A DNA stretch of 64,000 nucleotides from Ophiobolus disseminans. Lineage: Eukaryota; Ascomycota; Dothideomycetes; Pleosporales; Phaeosphaeriaceae. Position numbers and translations under genes: made by a program. Positions within the stretch are counted from its first letter, which is position 1. Each line of letters opens with the position of its first letter. The stretch lies in the NCBI GenBank assembly GCA_010093685.1, contig MU006218.1, positions 469,766-533,765 on the forward strand, in the 5' to 3' direction. Positions 20,708 through 30,433 of this stretch are shown piece after piece. Below the pieces are notes generated by a model that ran no database searches, was not told the origin of the DNA, and worked only from the letters and a program-made list of their open reading frames with translations.

Positions 20708-21388
20708 ATGGTGTCCCAAGCCATCGGCACCAAGAAAGCCGTCCCAAGCACCGCGCCCAAAAAACCGACTACCACACCCGTTAGAAAAGCGCCCATAGCG
20801 TCAACCACCGCAAAGAAGCCCATCACACCCGCAAAAAAGCCAGTAACAGCCGTGCAGAAGAAAGCCACCACAACCACAGCATCCTACAAGCCTCCAACGC
20901 AAAAGAAATCCCTCCCAGCAGCAAACACACAAAAGAAGCCCACCACCGCACCCGTCCAACAAAGTTGGCTCACAAAAGGCCTCAACGGCGCTACCTCCGC
21001 CGTATCGAACGCGACTAGCGCCGCTGCCTCGGGCATCGGAAACATGGGAAGTGCCGTCGTGACCGCGGCTGGCAATGGCGTTGCTGGAGCGGGCAAGGGC
21101 GCCGGTAGTTCGTAAGTCATGCACGAGATAACGTATCGAGGAAACTAAATCCTAACGCATCACGCCAGCATAGCAAACACGTCCCGCGGCTGGGGCGACA
21201 TGATCCGCGAATACGGCAACTCGGTCAAGGACATGACTGGCGCGGCGGGCAGTCGCGCAACCACGAAGACGAATCCGCTCGGCTTGTCGACGAGTGGGGC
21301 GGGTGCGAGCGCGGGTATGGCGAGGAGGCCGGGGGTTACGCCGGGCAAGGCGAGGACGGGAACGGCGTCGAATCCGTTGGGGTTGTAA
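20708..21388 (+). CDS. Lys/Pro/Thr-rich protein with two NPLGL motifs, unknown function
   Basis: Two exons: 20708-21111 and 21169-21388, with a 57-base intron (GTAAGTC to CGCCAG, branch-like CTAAC), 207 residues. Residues 1-85 are a low-complexity basic region made of PKKP, PVRK and PAKKP units. Residues about 86-135 are rich in Ala, Ser and Gly (SWLTKGLNGATSAVSNATSA, then GIGNMGSAVVTAAGNGVAG) and could form an amphipathic helix. The second exon gives GWGDMIREYGNSVKDMTGAA and ends with two TNPLGL/SNPLGL motifs, the second at the extreme C-terminus. The correct splice phase and the motif repeat after the intron support the model. I do not recognise a named family. The basic N-terminus suggests binding to an acidic polymer or membrane, by inference only. 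Confidence 0.75.
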
Positions 21389-21792
21389 GTGGAAATGGAG
21401 TGAGGGAGAAGTCATGGCGTTGTGTTGTACGATATAGGACGATGATATGTTCACGTTGGATTAGGTTGGCATATGACACAGATATATTCGGCGTTGAATA
21501 GATTACAGGGTATGAAAAGTATAGTACAAGAAGGTATGACCATCTCTTCCTTCTCTTGTATGTTTTTTGAAGTAACTGAAGCTCTCATCGTTGAAGTCGT
21601 GCTAGTTGCAGCGTTTTGGCGGGCGAAGATGGTGCTTAAAAGTCCTCGCATCGCATGCGAAGCGCTTGTTAGTATTAAAGAGTGCCTCGTAGGCGCGAGA
21701 GTCGTGTTTGAATCTGACTTCGCTCGTGGTGCGCTTGTTGAGGCTTAGTAGGTTAGGGAATATCAACTCTCGGATTGACTTCACGGAGTTGC
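21389..21792. other. Intergenic, convergent 3' ends
   Basis: This is the 3' region of the Lys-rich gene and of the PPR gene. No gene is seen. Confidence 0.55.
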
Positions 21793-24126
21793 TCATGCCA
21801 CCTCAAACGCATCCATATCCCCCGTTTTCATGCCCGGTGCACCCACTGACCGACACGCCGTCTCCATCATGTCCTCGACAAGCTCAGGCGGGTACGTCCT
21901 CTTCAGCACGACTCTCACAAACTCGCTGAGCAAATTGAGGCCCATGTCACCAATTTCTTCGACTGTAAAATTCTCGTGGTCGCCGTCCTTGAGGTTCATC
22001 CTCTCCAGCCGTCGCTGCCTCAAGATCTGATACACATGGTCGATTCGCTCCTTGTTGCGCGCATTCGAGCGACTATGGAAGTGTTGACTTCGCAAGGACT
22101 GCGAATCACGCGCCATGTCTATCCATGCCATTTGGCTTTGCAGAATATCAAGAGCCTTTTCTGTGGGAAAGATGTCGAACTTCTGCCGTAGGACGTGTAG
22201 CGCTGCTAGCGAGCCAGCGAGGTCCTGCGTGTAGCTGAAGCAGTGCATCATTAGCGCCGTGATGGCGCCGTGGTCTGGCGCAGCGAGACCAAGGCGGAAC
22301 CGATCGGCATCGTGGCGGCTTCGACACAGGCCCCACCATTCCGTCATCTCTCTGAGAAGTTCACGAGGCGAGGGGAGGTTGGGATCCTCGCGGGTGGCAT
22401 AATCGCCATAGGCAAGGCGTAAGTTCTTCCAGAGACATCGGAAGGAGGCGCCATCAGGGAAGACGCCTTCGTTGCTACTGTTCCGAGGTGGGCTGGTGAG
22501 TCGCTTATATATTGTCCAGGCGTCGGCATATGCACCTTGGCGACATTTGTTGTCCATGAGGACATTCATGATAGTGGCATTGGGCGTGAGGGAAATCTCT
22601 TTGAGCTGGCGGGAAAGGTAGTCGACGTGCTCCCATTGCAATTTTTTGGCGTGGTGTTGCATCATGAGAGCAAATGTCGTTACGTTTGCGACTGGAACGC
22701 TTCGAACAGAGTTCAAATCCTGCAATGTTGGCTTCTGTAGCCTTTGGCTGATGCGCTCTGAGATTGAAAGTGGTTGGTCGTTGCTCTTGTGCGTTTCGCG
22801 AGCTTTGTCGATCATGCGCCAAGCGATATTCTCAGCCTTCAACACATTTGAATCGTCCTTCGTGCGCACAAGAGCCTTTAGAAGCATATTGAAATGGAAT
22901 GTTTCTGGTGTGTAGCCTCGTTGGAACATCATATCGAGGATCTGAGACGCTGCTTCAGGTGCCTGCTGGACCACAGTAAATTTCATCCAGTCACCAAAGA
23001 GGTGGCCATGGTAGGCTGGGGGTAGCACTGTGATAGCATCAAGCGCGATGCTCGTCATCGTAGAGATATCTGTGCCGAGACGATACAACATGTGTAGCCG
23101 CTGTAAGACCTCTTCAACACAAACAGCTGATCCCCTGCTCGCAAGATAGCCATCCTTGACCATGTCCAGAAAGACCTGTCTGGCATGCCTCAGATGGCGC
23201 GCTTCAAGGAAGCCTACTAGGCAAGCATCATAATCCCCAAATGTCATGAGGCTAGCCCTCCTCTTTTTGAAGCCGATATAAATGTCTTTCGCAGCATCGT
23301 GATGCTCTTCGTTCGTGGAACTGGTATGTGCGCGAAAGACGGTCATCATGACGGAGGAATCATGGTCCGGATACAGGTGGTAAAGTCTACTCATGATTGT
23401 CCTCGCAAGGTCAGCATGGCCGGCGGTTGCATGCAACTTAGCCCCCACATTCAGGTGCTGACGCTTGTTATGATGCTCGTGAAGGTCGCATGAACTGTCG
23501 TCAGCCTCCCACTCTTTCAAAGCCTCCTCCTTTTTCCCGTTTGTAAACAAACAGTCGAGATACTCTGCCCGCTGAGCGATCGTGCCTGGCGTTTTCGCAA
23601 ATTGCATATCACGATAGAGTTCTTCTAAATGTAACGTGCGATGGGGGTTGCGCCAGGGACATTTGAGCGACTGTTTGGTCCACAGTCTGTGCCAATCACG
23701 ATTTGATAGTTGATAGAGAAGCTTCAAGTCTAAACTTTTCAACTTTTTGTAGGCCTGCCACAGATGGAGACGAATGGAGCCATAGTCGACCTCCGGGGAC
23801 GCTGCCAGGGAAAACAGATGTTTCATCATCTTGAGTGCACGCTGCTTCTTCTCGGCATGATGTCGCTCGTCTGGCGCAGTCGAAGGCGTGGCGTCGTACG
23901 ATTCTTTATCTAGCACCAGAGCGCTGTCGTTGGCCGGCGTCGTCGGCGGGTCGGACGACTCAGTTGATACCCGGGATTCGCGAGCAGGGTTGTAAAGAGT
24001 GGGATCCCATCGCTTGATATAGGGTGGTATTGGGCGAGGAAGGGTACGTAAAGTGCGAACTTGGGACGATCGTGGACAGTGAAGTGGAGAGCGGAGTAGG
24101 CATCGTGACCGATGGAGCGCAAGCAT
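21793..24126 (-). CDS. Mitochondrial pentatricopeptide repeat (PPR) protein
   Basis: One exon, 777 residues. The N-terminus (MLALHRSRCLLRSPLHCPRS, then SQVRTLRTLPRP) is rich in Arg, Ser and Leu with no acidic residues, a typical mitochondrial presequence. The body is a helical-repeat array with PPR-like units: LARTIMSRLYHLYPDHDSSV, HARQVFLDMVKDGYLASRGS, AASQILDMMFQRGYTPETFH, FNMLLKALVRTKDD, NATIMNVLMDNKCRQGAYAD and AWTIYKRL. Fungal PPR proteins of this size bind mitochondrial transcripts and support their processing or translation. The repeats are degenerate, as is common in ascomycetes, so the RNA target cannot be inferred. A C-terminal basic region (RNKERIDHVYQILRQRRLER) may add RNA affinity. 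Confidence 0.85.
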   Translation of the reverse strand: MLALHRSRCLLRSPLHCPRSSQVRTLRTLPRPIPPYIKRWDPTLYNPARESRVSTESSDPPTTPANDSALVLDKESYDATPSTAPDERHHAEKKQRALKMMKHLFSLAASPEVDYGSIRLHLWQAYKKLKSLDLKLLYQLSNRDWHRLWTKQSLKCPWRNPHRTLHLEELYRDMQFAKTPGTIAQRAEYLDCLFTNGKKEEALKEWEADDSSCDLHEHHNKRQHLNVGAKLHATAGHADLARTIMSRLYHLYPDHDSSVMMTVFRAHTSSTNEEHHDAAKDIYIGFKKRRASLMTFGDYDACLVGFLEARHLRHARQVFLDMVKDGYLASRGSAVCVEEVLQRLHMLYRLGTDISTMTSIALDAITVLPPAYHGHLFGDWMKFTVVQQAPEAASQILDMMFQRGYTPETFHFNMLLKALVRTKDDSNVLKAENIAWRMIDKARETHKSNDQPLSISERISQRLQKPTLQDLNSVRSVPVANVTTFALMMQHHAKKLQWEHVDYLSRQLKEISLTPNATIMNVLMDNKCRQGAYADAWTIYKRLTSPPRNSSNEGVFPDGASFRCLWKNLRLAYGDYATREDPNLPSPRELLREMTEWWGLCRSRHDADRFRLGLAAPDHGAITALMMHCFSYTQDLAGSLAALHVLRQKFDIFPTEKALDILQSQMAWIDMARDSQSLRSQHFHSRSNARNKERIDHVYQILRQRRLERMNLKDGDHENFTVEEIGDMGLNLLSEFVRVVLKRTYPPELVEDMMETACRSVGAPGMKTGDMDAFEVA

Positions 24127-25667
24127 CAGCAGGCGCTATCTGAGTAGTGAATAATTCAAGGCAGGGCTTCATATATCCCATTGGACACGCCAGTATGTCC
24201 ACAAAGGGAGGCGCAGTGGAGGTTTGGGTTGAGTGCAAGTGGCCATTGCGTGTGGAGCGATGGACTTTCTGATTGAAAATGTTTACAGCGCCCCTTATCG
24301 ATACGCCTCGGCTATGACCTCATCCTGAGCATGATCCATACCACAAGACTTGCACTAACCTCACACATTCCAGAAAAGACGACGAGGGTACGACTTTATC
24401 TTTGCACAAGTCTGAAGGGAATTTACACCGTCACAACGACTTTGCCATTATTGTGGATATGTAGCTTCGTACTACCTCATTCCCCGAATTCAGACCCCGG
24501 CACACACCAAGGCTTCCGCTCGCATGTCTCAATTGACAAGTTTGCAGCAGGAAGAAATGCGATCAGTAAACGAATCCACCGTTCTGACATGTGTCCGATT
24601 GTGGATATGTGGGTTGTCTAAACTCGCGGTGCCCGGGCTCACCATGAAGAAAATCGTAGGCACACTTCCAGATCCCAGATGGGCGTTGGGGGTGCAGCTC
24701 GAAGATGCAATCGTGGCTTTCGATGCTAGACATGTAACGTAAGTAGCATAGCCTGTGCCTTGTGAAGTCAGCTTCTAGACTGGCCAGCACTTTAATTCGC
24801 GGTGAGTATTCATTGCGTATGGACATTGCGTGCTCAACTGACTGGATAAGCAGTCCATTACGCAGTCACGTTCCTCCCGATACAAGCTTCGATACGCTCC
24901 ATACAGAAAATTCTGCCAATCCTCGACTATTTGAGTGGCGGCGGCCAGTTTGAGCTTGTATATTTGGCGGGCTCCAAATTGTTGCCCTATTTAGCCGCGA
25001 CCCAGAACGTGCTCACGGCCCTTGCGCGTTCACTCTATCGGGCCTTGCTTCGAGCATGGCTAGGAGTTATAGTGAACAAGCTTTCCCCGCAATGCACGCA
25101 TCTGCCGACCTCAGTGTCAACGTGCATCCCGGGGACGATCCGGGACTCTCCGTTCAGGAACACAGGTCGACATCTAGACTGGGATCTCGAATTCGCCCTA
25201 TGGCCTCTTGTTTTTTGGAACCGTAGGGTTATAACCGGTGCGGTCACAGAAACATCAACTCCTCCAGAAAACAAGCCCGTCTCAGTCTTTTACGAAACCA
25301 GAGACGAGAGTGTGGCGTATATGGAATTAACCACAGACCGTATGATGAGATCCGGGTACTACCAACATCTCATTTTAGTTACTGTCTGCCAGCCAGGCTA
25401 GGATCATGCAATATCCATGGATGTTTGCGCCAGGCCGGGCAACTTCAAATTTTCGCGAACTCTAACCATCATCAATTTCAGCTATACAGTTTGTCGACAT
25501 CAGTACGTAAGATGACAGGCGATGTCGCCGCGTCAATAGGCCCGGCTTTCTCACATGGCCACCCTGATATTAATGTGAATCTTGGTACGATCCTACCACT
25601 AGTCCATGGGCCTTGCGCCTCTTGTTCGCATCTTCCTTCATTCTTTCTTGTACAAGCTGTGAGCATC
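24127..25667. other. Long gene-poor stretch between the PPR and GH114 genes
   Basis: About 1.5 kb. Open frames at 24331-24621 and 24931-25401 have no recognisable domain, no convincing splice sites and overlapping antisense frames. I see no supported gene. The proximal 200 bases would hold the promoter of the GH114 gene. Confidence 0.5.
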
Positions 25668-27057
25668 ATGTTCCATCTTCCCAAAACAACAATAAGCGGC
25701 CCACCAGTTTCTTTGGGACTGTTCGCGTTGCTCTTTTGGCTTGTACTCATTTCCCCATCGCTATGTCAAAATGTCACCTTCACACGCGGGCAAAAGTTCC
25801 AGATAATCTTACTAGGCATACCAGACATATCGAAAATGCCCCTTCCACCAACAGATGCTCCTGTATGGGACATTGACCTCTTCGATAATCCGACGGCAAC
25901 TATACAAGCGCTAAAAGCCGCTGGAAAGATCGTTATTTGCTACTTCAGTGCCGGCACTGCGGAAGACTGGAGAGATGACTACAGGCAATTTGCTGCAGCA
26001 GACCTGGGGAAGGTTTTACCAGAATGGCCGAACGAGAAATGGATACGAACTGGTAGTCAGTCGATCCGCAGCATCATGACGAAGCGCATCAAGCTCGCTG
26101 CTGACAAAGGGTGCGACGCAATCGATCCAGACAACACAGGTACGCTTTAAGCTTTCATATACGACCGGCTTTCATGCAAATGTCATATCATGCTCGCTCC
26201 CGTTTGCTAACTTCGAAGACAGATGGTTATGTAGGTTTGCGCCAACTTTTAAACCAACAACGTTTCTCAAAGGCCCGTGCTAACATAATACAGCAAAACG
26301 ACAACGGTCTGAATCTCCGCAACACGGATGCAATTGAGTACATGCGATGGATGCAGAAAGAAGCTGCCAAGTACGGCATGAAGATTGGGTTGAAGAATAG
26401 CTTGGACATCGTGAATGACCTCGCACCCATCATGGACTTTGCGGTCAACGAACAATGCGCCCAGCTAAGCGAGTGTGACGCGTACGCACAATTCCTCGCA
26501 CTCAACAAACCGGTTTTTCATATCGAATACCCTACACCTTTGAATGCGCAGGCAGCGAACGGAGTCTCGTGTACGGGATCGGGTGTTGACAAAGGAAGCA
26601 CGATCTTGAAAGACATGACATTGAACGGCATAGCATACTATTGCGATGGTAGCTACGTTGACACGCCAACGTTGGGTGGTACATCGCCTCCAAGACCGTC
26701 TAAATCACCGAAGCCGCCACAGCCTCCACGACCAAGCACTTCGAGACCGCCAGTACCAAGTTCTTCAAGACCAGTGTCTTCACTGAGACCTTCCACTACG
26801 CTGCGGCCGACGCCAGTACCGAGCCGAACGTCTTCGGCAGCGAGACCGCCAACAAGTACGCCAGGTAACGGAGGAGGCGGAGGATGTAAATCGAAACATT
26901 GGGATCAGTGTGGTGGGAATGATTGGAAGGGATGCACTGTTTGCGAAGTAAGAACACATATTACTCCGATGTTGAAAACTGCTAACCATGGACTGTGCCG
27001 TAGTCGCCGTACACGTGTAAGGGAGTCTCGCCGCCGTATTATTACCAGTGTTTATAG
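25668..27057 (+). CDS. Secreted GH114 endo-alpha-1,4-galactosaminidase with C-terminal CBM1
   Basis: Four exons: 25668-26139, 26223-26230, 26294-26947 and 27004-27057, 395 residues. A signal peptide (SLGLFALLFWLVLISPSLCQ) leads into a GH114 TIM-barrel: WDIDLFDN, VICYFSAGTAEDWRDDY, LAADKGCDAIDPDN, DGYQNDNGLNL, KYGMKIGLKNSLDIV and VNEQCAQLSECDAY. GH114 enzymes cut galactosamine-rich polymers such as fungal galactosaminogalactan. A Pro/Ser/Thr/Arg linker (about residues 265-345) connects to a fungal cellulose-binding module CBM1: CKSKHWDQCGGNDWKGCTVC, then ESPYTCKGV and YYYQCL. The module has the aromatic triad and Cys pairs, and its last third is encoded by the final 54-base exon. Exon 2 is only eight bases and completes Asp-Gly-Tyr in the conserved DPDN-x-DGY motif. 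The ATG chosen is the one opening the signal peptide. Secreted, cell-wall-acting. Confidence 0.9.
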
Positions 27058-27346
27058 CCTTTCCGTTGGTACAAGAGGTATATCAATTTCAGAACAGCTT
27101 CAAAGTCGCTGCAGATTTGTGATTTTGATACATCTCTCACCGTCTCGGACGTGACTCTCTCATCGGCGGAGTTGAGCAGCTTCTACCGCCCGCGTGCCAA
27201 TCTCTCTCACCGTCTGCCTGCACATGATATCAGTGAGCTAGGCCGGCTCGCATGGATTGACTATATACACTGACGATATCATATGCTCAGCCTCTTACAC
27301 TTACATCACACAAGTACTTGATTACCTCCAAGCTACTACAACAGCA

Positions 27347-28247
27347 ATGGCTACACGCAAGAAGACGGCCATGACGACCTCGTCAACCCCAGCAGCGTCG
27401 GACAAGAAACTGAACAGGAGCAAGGTCTCGAAGTCTTCCAATGCCGGAGCTAGATCTACCAGGACTTCGGGTCGTCTATCTCAAAAGAATTGGGATAGGC
27501 CCGTTGTCCAGCACAAGAATGGACTAGTCGACGTCAGCGCAATACCCGACTACCTAGTATCAGCGTAAGATAGACCCATAAATTTCTATCCGGGAAGTTC
27601 CATGTGCGACTGACATTCGAGACAGGGTCGAACGTAACGCTACATCGTCGCCACTCCTTCGTCTCCCTGGTGAGCTCCGCAACAAAATCTACGCCCTTGC
27701 CATCGGCAAGCACTATGCCAAAATCAAGCGAAAGGTCTACAGCGAAACTGCTGAGAGCTACTTCGTTCGCACCGTTGGCTACGCTCAAGTTTCACTCCAA
27801 GTTAAGACATGTCAGCCCACTGCCTTCCACCTCCCCGAAGTCTGTCGTCAGATCTACTGCGATACCGCTATCATGGCCTATCAACGCCACATCTTCATCG
27901 TGGACAGCTTCGATCTTGGCGAAGAGAGTCAATTCATTGCTGCCCTACTGCCCGCACAGAGGAACGCTGTAGTTGCTGTAGGACCCAAGACACGCTTCTT
28001 CGAATCTTACGTTAGCAATCATTATGGCAAGGTCTTCCGTAAGAGGTTTCCCGGTCTGAAGCGTATTGAGGTGGCGCCCGATGCGTTAAGTCTCATTCAG
28101 AGCTTCAACAGGCATGAGGACAAGAACGGTTCCTGGAGCGATGAGGAATGGAAGCAGTGGGCTGTGGAGAAGGTCCAGCAGAGGGAGGGTGATGATGTGG
28201 AGGTCGTCTTCACTGAGAAGGAAGAAGTGGAGGAGACGGAAGCTTGA
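27347..28247 (+). CDS. Fungal 2EXR/F-box-like protein, unknown function
   Basis: Two exons: 27347-27564 and 27626-28247, with a 61-base intron (GTAAGA to GACAG), 279 residues. The first 70 residues are Lys/Ser/Thr-rich and disordered. Right after the splice comes the signature SPLLRLPGELRNKIYALAIG, common to a large family of Dothideomycete and Sordariomycete proteins with an F-box-like or 2EXR-like helical start. It is followed by the usual second motif AFHLPEVCRQIYCDTAIMAY (leaf-like L-x-x-VCRQIY). The family has no established activity. The C-terminal 40 residues are strongly acidic. The ATG at 27347 is preferred because upstream frame residues look like 5' leader. Similar proteins are abundant in fungal genomes, often in fast-evolving regions. 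Confidence 0.85.
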
Positions 28248-28991
28248 TACAAGCTCGTGGTACGGCGAAAGACACTATGAACGGCTACGAGCGCAGATCA
28301 GTGGACATGATTTGAACTCTGAATGCTTCTGGATGCGACGGATCATCGTTCGAAACTGTAGGTACTTGATCTTTCACACATAAGTTTGATTTCCTCCACC
28401 TCATACAGTTCGTCCCAACGGGATTGGGCTCAAAAGTCTTACAGGCATAGCATATGGACAGTACCTTCACTAAACCTGTGCAGAGTGTCATGTATGAATA
28501 ACCACTCGAGTAGTCCTTTCAAAGATGATCCGGGAGCTGACATCGCTATCTTGACAGTTCATGTTAATGTACCCATATCATTGACGGACTCCAGCCTCGG
28601 CAGCTGCCCTCTCATCCATTATGAACCACGATCCTCACATCTAGCCTTCAAGCTCGAATGAGGACAAACTACTAGAGGTCCAGAGTTACACTCAAACTCT
28701 TCCGCATCCAAAAGTACACACAAGGTTTAGCACTAGCTTACAGGGTGATAATCTAGAGCTTACGCGCGTTGCTTTCTTTCTTCACAGATGAGGATCTGGG
28801 AAAGAGTTGAGAGATGGACGGGGAATGTTCACACGTGACCAACAAGCGCGACTCATTGCGGAGGTTTCACAAGAATACGCTCACCTCTCAGGGCCTTGGG
28901 GGTCTTCGTACCAAAGGCCAGAGTCAACTCGTAACGATATCAACCTCACTCAGCGATCCCGAACTTCCGCCATCACTGAACTCAACCAAGA
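28248..28991. other. Intergenic, possible undetected 5' exon of the next gene
   Basis: No supported gene is seen. Overlapping frames at 28807-29173 could include an upstream exon of the Cys-containing gene at 28992, but no splice pair is persuasive. Confidence 0.4.
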
Positions 28992-29363
28992 ATGTTCTCA
29001 GCCGCACCAACACGTCTCGAAACTACACCTGCCCGTCCGACTCACTGCACTGCACGCATGGCACCGTGGCGTGGATGCCATCACTGGTACAGTGCAATCA
29101 CCTTCACCCAATGCGCCGACTGCTTTGCCAAAGGCCCAAACGGGAAATGCCGGAACGTTCGTTGCGAGCGTGATGCTTTTATCTACGAGGGCAGACTGGG
29201 CCATGTCGATATCATGGCTGAAGGAAAGATATCAAGCCGATGTGAGATTTGCAGACTACTTCCAGAGAAAGAGATGGAAGGTGGGCAGGAGAAGAAGGCA
29301 CCGACGAAGTCGCGGCAGCAGGTTGATGAAGAGATGGCGAAGATTGATTTGCGGAGGTATTGA
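28992..29363 (+). CDS. Small Cys-containing protein (copy 1), unknown function
   Basis: An open frame of 123 residues. A Cys/His/Trp core lies in THCTARMAPWRGCHHWYSAI, then FTQCADCFAK and KCRNVRCERDAFIY, followed by SRCEICRLLPEKE and a charged C-terminus RQQVDEEMAKIDLRRY. The paired CxxC/CxC cysteines could bind zinc. A second, damaged copy with the same Cys layout and a related ending (KEQIDIEMCKVEKLR) lies 0.7 kb downstream, which supports this frame over the two others that overlap it. No signal peptide is seen. I do not recognise a named family. The start is the first ATG after an in-frame stop, but a further upstream exon is possible. Confidence 0.55.
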   Translation: MFSAAPTRLETTPARPTHCTARMAPWRGCHHWYSAITFTQCADCFAKGPNGKCRNVRCERDAFIYEGRLGHVDIMAEGKISSRCEICRLLPEKEMEGGQEKKAPTKSRQQVDEEMAKIDLRRY

Positions 29364-30043
29364 GAAGGCCGGTGACACGCAGTCCCGCGTCTGAGTGCGG
29401 GTGTGAGCGTTGTTCTCGTATGACTTGGACGGTGGTAGCTTCATGTAAGATTCACGTACGTCCAATGGATCAGCACGTCCTGGAGGATGTCACAGCTTTG
29501 TCACACCTTGACTACTTAGTCATTACAATAGCACACTGATTTCATGACACCAATGGATACGCGCTGATTTTGCTTTCTACTTGTCGCAAAAGGCGGGAGT
29601 CAGAGAACTTCAATGTATCCTGTATGACCACTTGGGTAACCGGCATCCCGTGATCTTGCTACAAGTATGTAAACCCCCAGTTCAATTGTAGCCATGCGAT
29701 GAAAATCAATAGTTTTTTCATTCTCACTTACACCCGATGCACCTCAAAGTTGTTCTAGACGATTGTCTTGTCTGTGAATACTTGTGATAATTGCCTGAGT
29801 CAAGGTGGTTTGGGAATGACTAATATCACGATACGCGATGTTGAACTGTCATGGGCGGCTGATGCTCTGCGCAAAGAGCACTTGCTTCGTGACATCAGCT
29901 CGTGACTGTGAGTGTTTGGAGTCACCAAGAGGTATAAAAGCTACTCTACTCAGTCTCCATAGAGCTTACATCAACCCCGACACGTTTTATTCCTATTACT
30001 CGAAAGCCTTGCAAACAAACGTACAAACACATACCCAAAACCG
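29364..30043. other. Intergenic, promoter of the second Cys-protein copy
   Basis: This holds a strong TATA box at 29933-29940 and otherwise no gene. Confidence 0.6.
29933..29940 (+). promoter_or_regulatory. TATA box (TATAAAAG)
   Basis: Perfect TATAAAAG about 105 bases upstream of the ATG at 30044, followed by a pyrimidine-rich start region (CTACTCTACTCAGTCTCC). It is the best core promoter in this stretch, so copy 2 may still be transcribed. Confidence 0.6.
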
Positions 30044-30433
30044 ATGCTACGACTCAATCCCAACACTCCCCTCGGCCAAGGCCCCGACCCTACCCGCTGC
30101 GGACAAGCCAAGGTTCTTTGAGCCAACCCAAACTGCCTTCACGTCTGGAAAGATAGTTGGACATATAGATGCGCTACAAACATCACCACCGGGACATGTG
30201 CTTATGCATTCGACCCAACACCCTTTCGTGACTTTTTAACCTTCGAAGGAAGGGATGACAATACCGAGTATACAGATGATGGTACTCTAATCGACTCATG
30301 TGAGACGTGCAGGGCGGATCAGACAAAGAGGAAAGTCACGGACGAGGACTCGGTGAAGGTAGAGGACAAACCACCAGTGAAGACCAAGGAACAGATTGAT
30401 ATTGAGATGTGCAAGGTAGAGAAGCTGAGATAG
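30044..30433 (+). pseudogene. Small Cys-containing protein (copy 2) with an in-frame stop
   Basis: A 130-codon frame from ATG 30044 to TAG 30431-30433 is interrupted by TGA at 30119-30121 (codon 26). Before the stop it reads GQGPDPTRCGQAKVL. After it come NPNCLHVWKDSWTYRC, ATGTCAYAF-like sequence (NITTGTCAYAFDPTPF), DSCETCRADQ and the ending KTKEQIDIEMCKVEKLR. This parallels copy 1 at 28992-29363 (PTHC, GCHHWYS, CxxC, QQVDEEMAK). The stop fits one C-to-T change of CGA. A 40-base intron could be drawn around it (30113-30152) but lacks a proper donor and breaks the frame. It could also be a programmed or isolate-specific nonsense codon. Function unknown. Confidence 0.55.

Noticed and set aside
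24931..25401. 156-codon plus-strand open frame
   Set aside because: No domain, no similarity I can recognise, and overlapping antisense frames of equal quality.
28807..29394. 195-codon frame overlapping the small Cys-containing gene
   Set aside because: The overlapping frame at 28992 aligns in Cys pattern with the second copy at 30044; this one does not.
30113..30152. A 40-base intron that would remove the TGA of copy 2
   Set aside because: The donor GTTCTT is non-consensus, the intron is too short and the joined frame is wrong.
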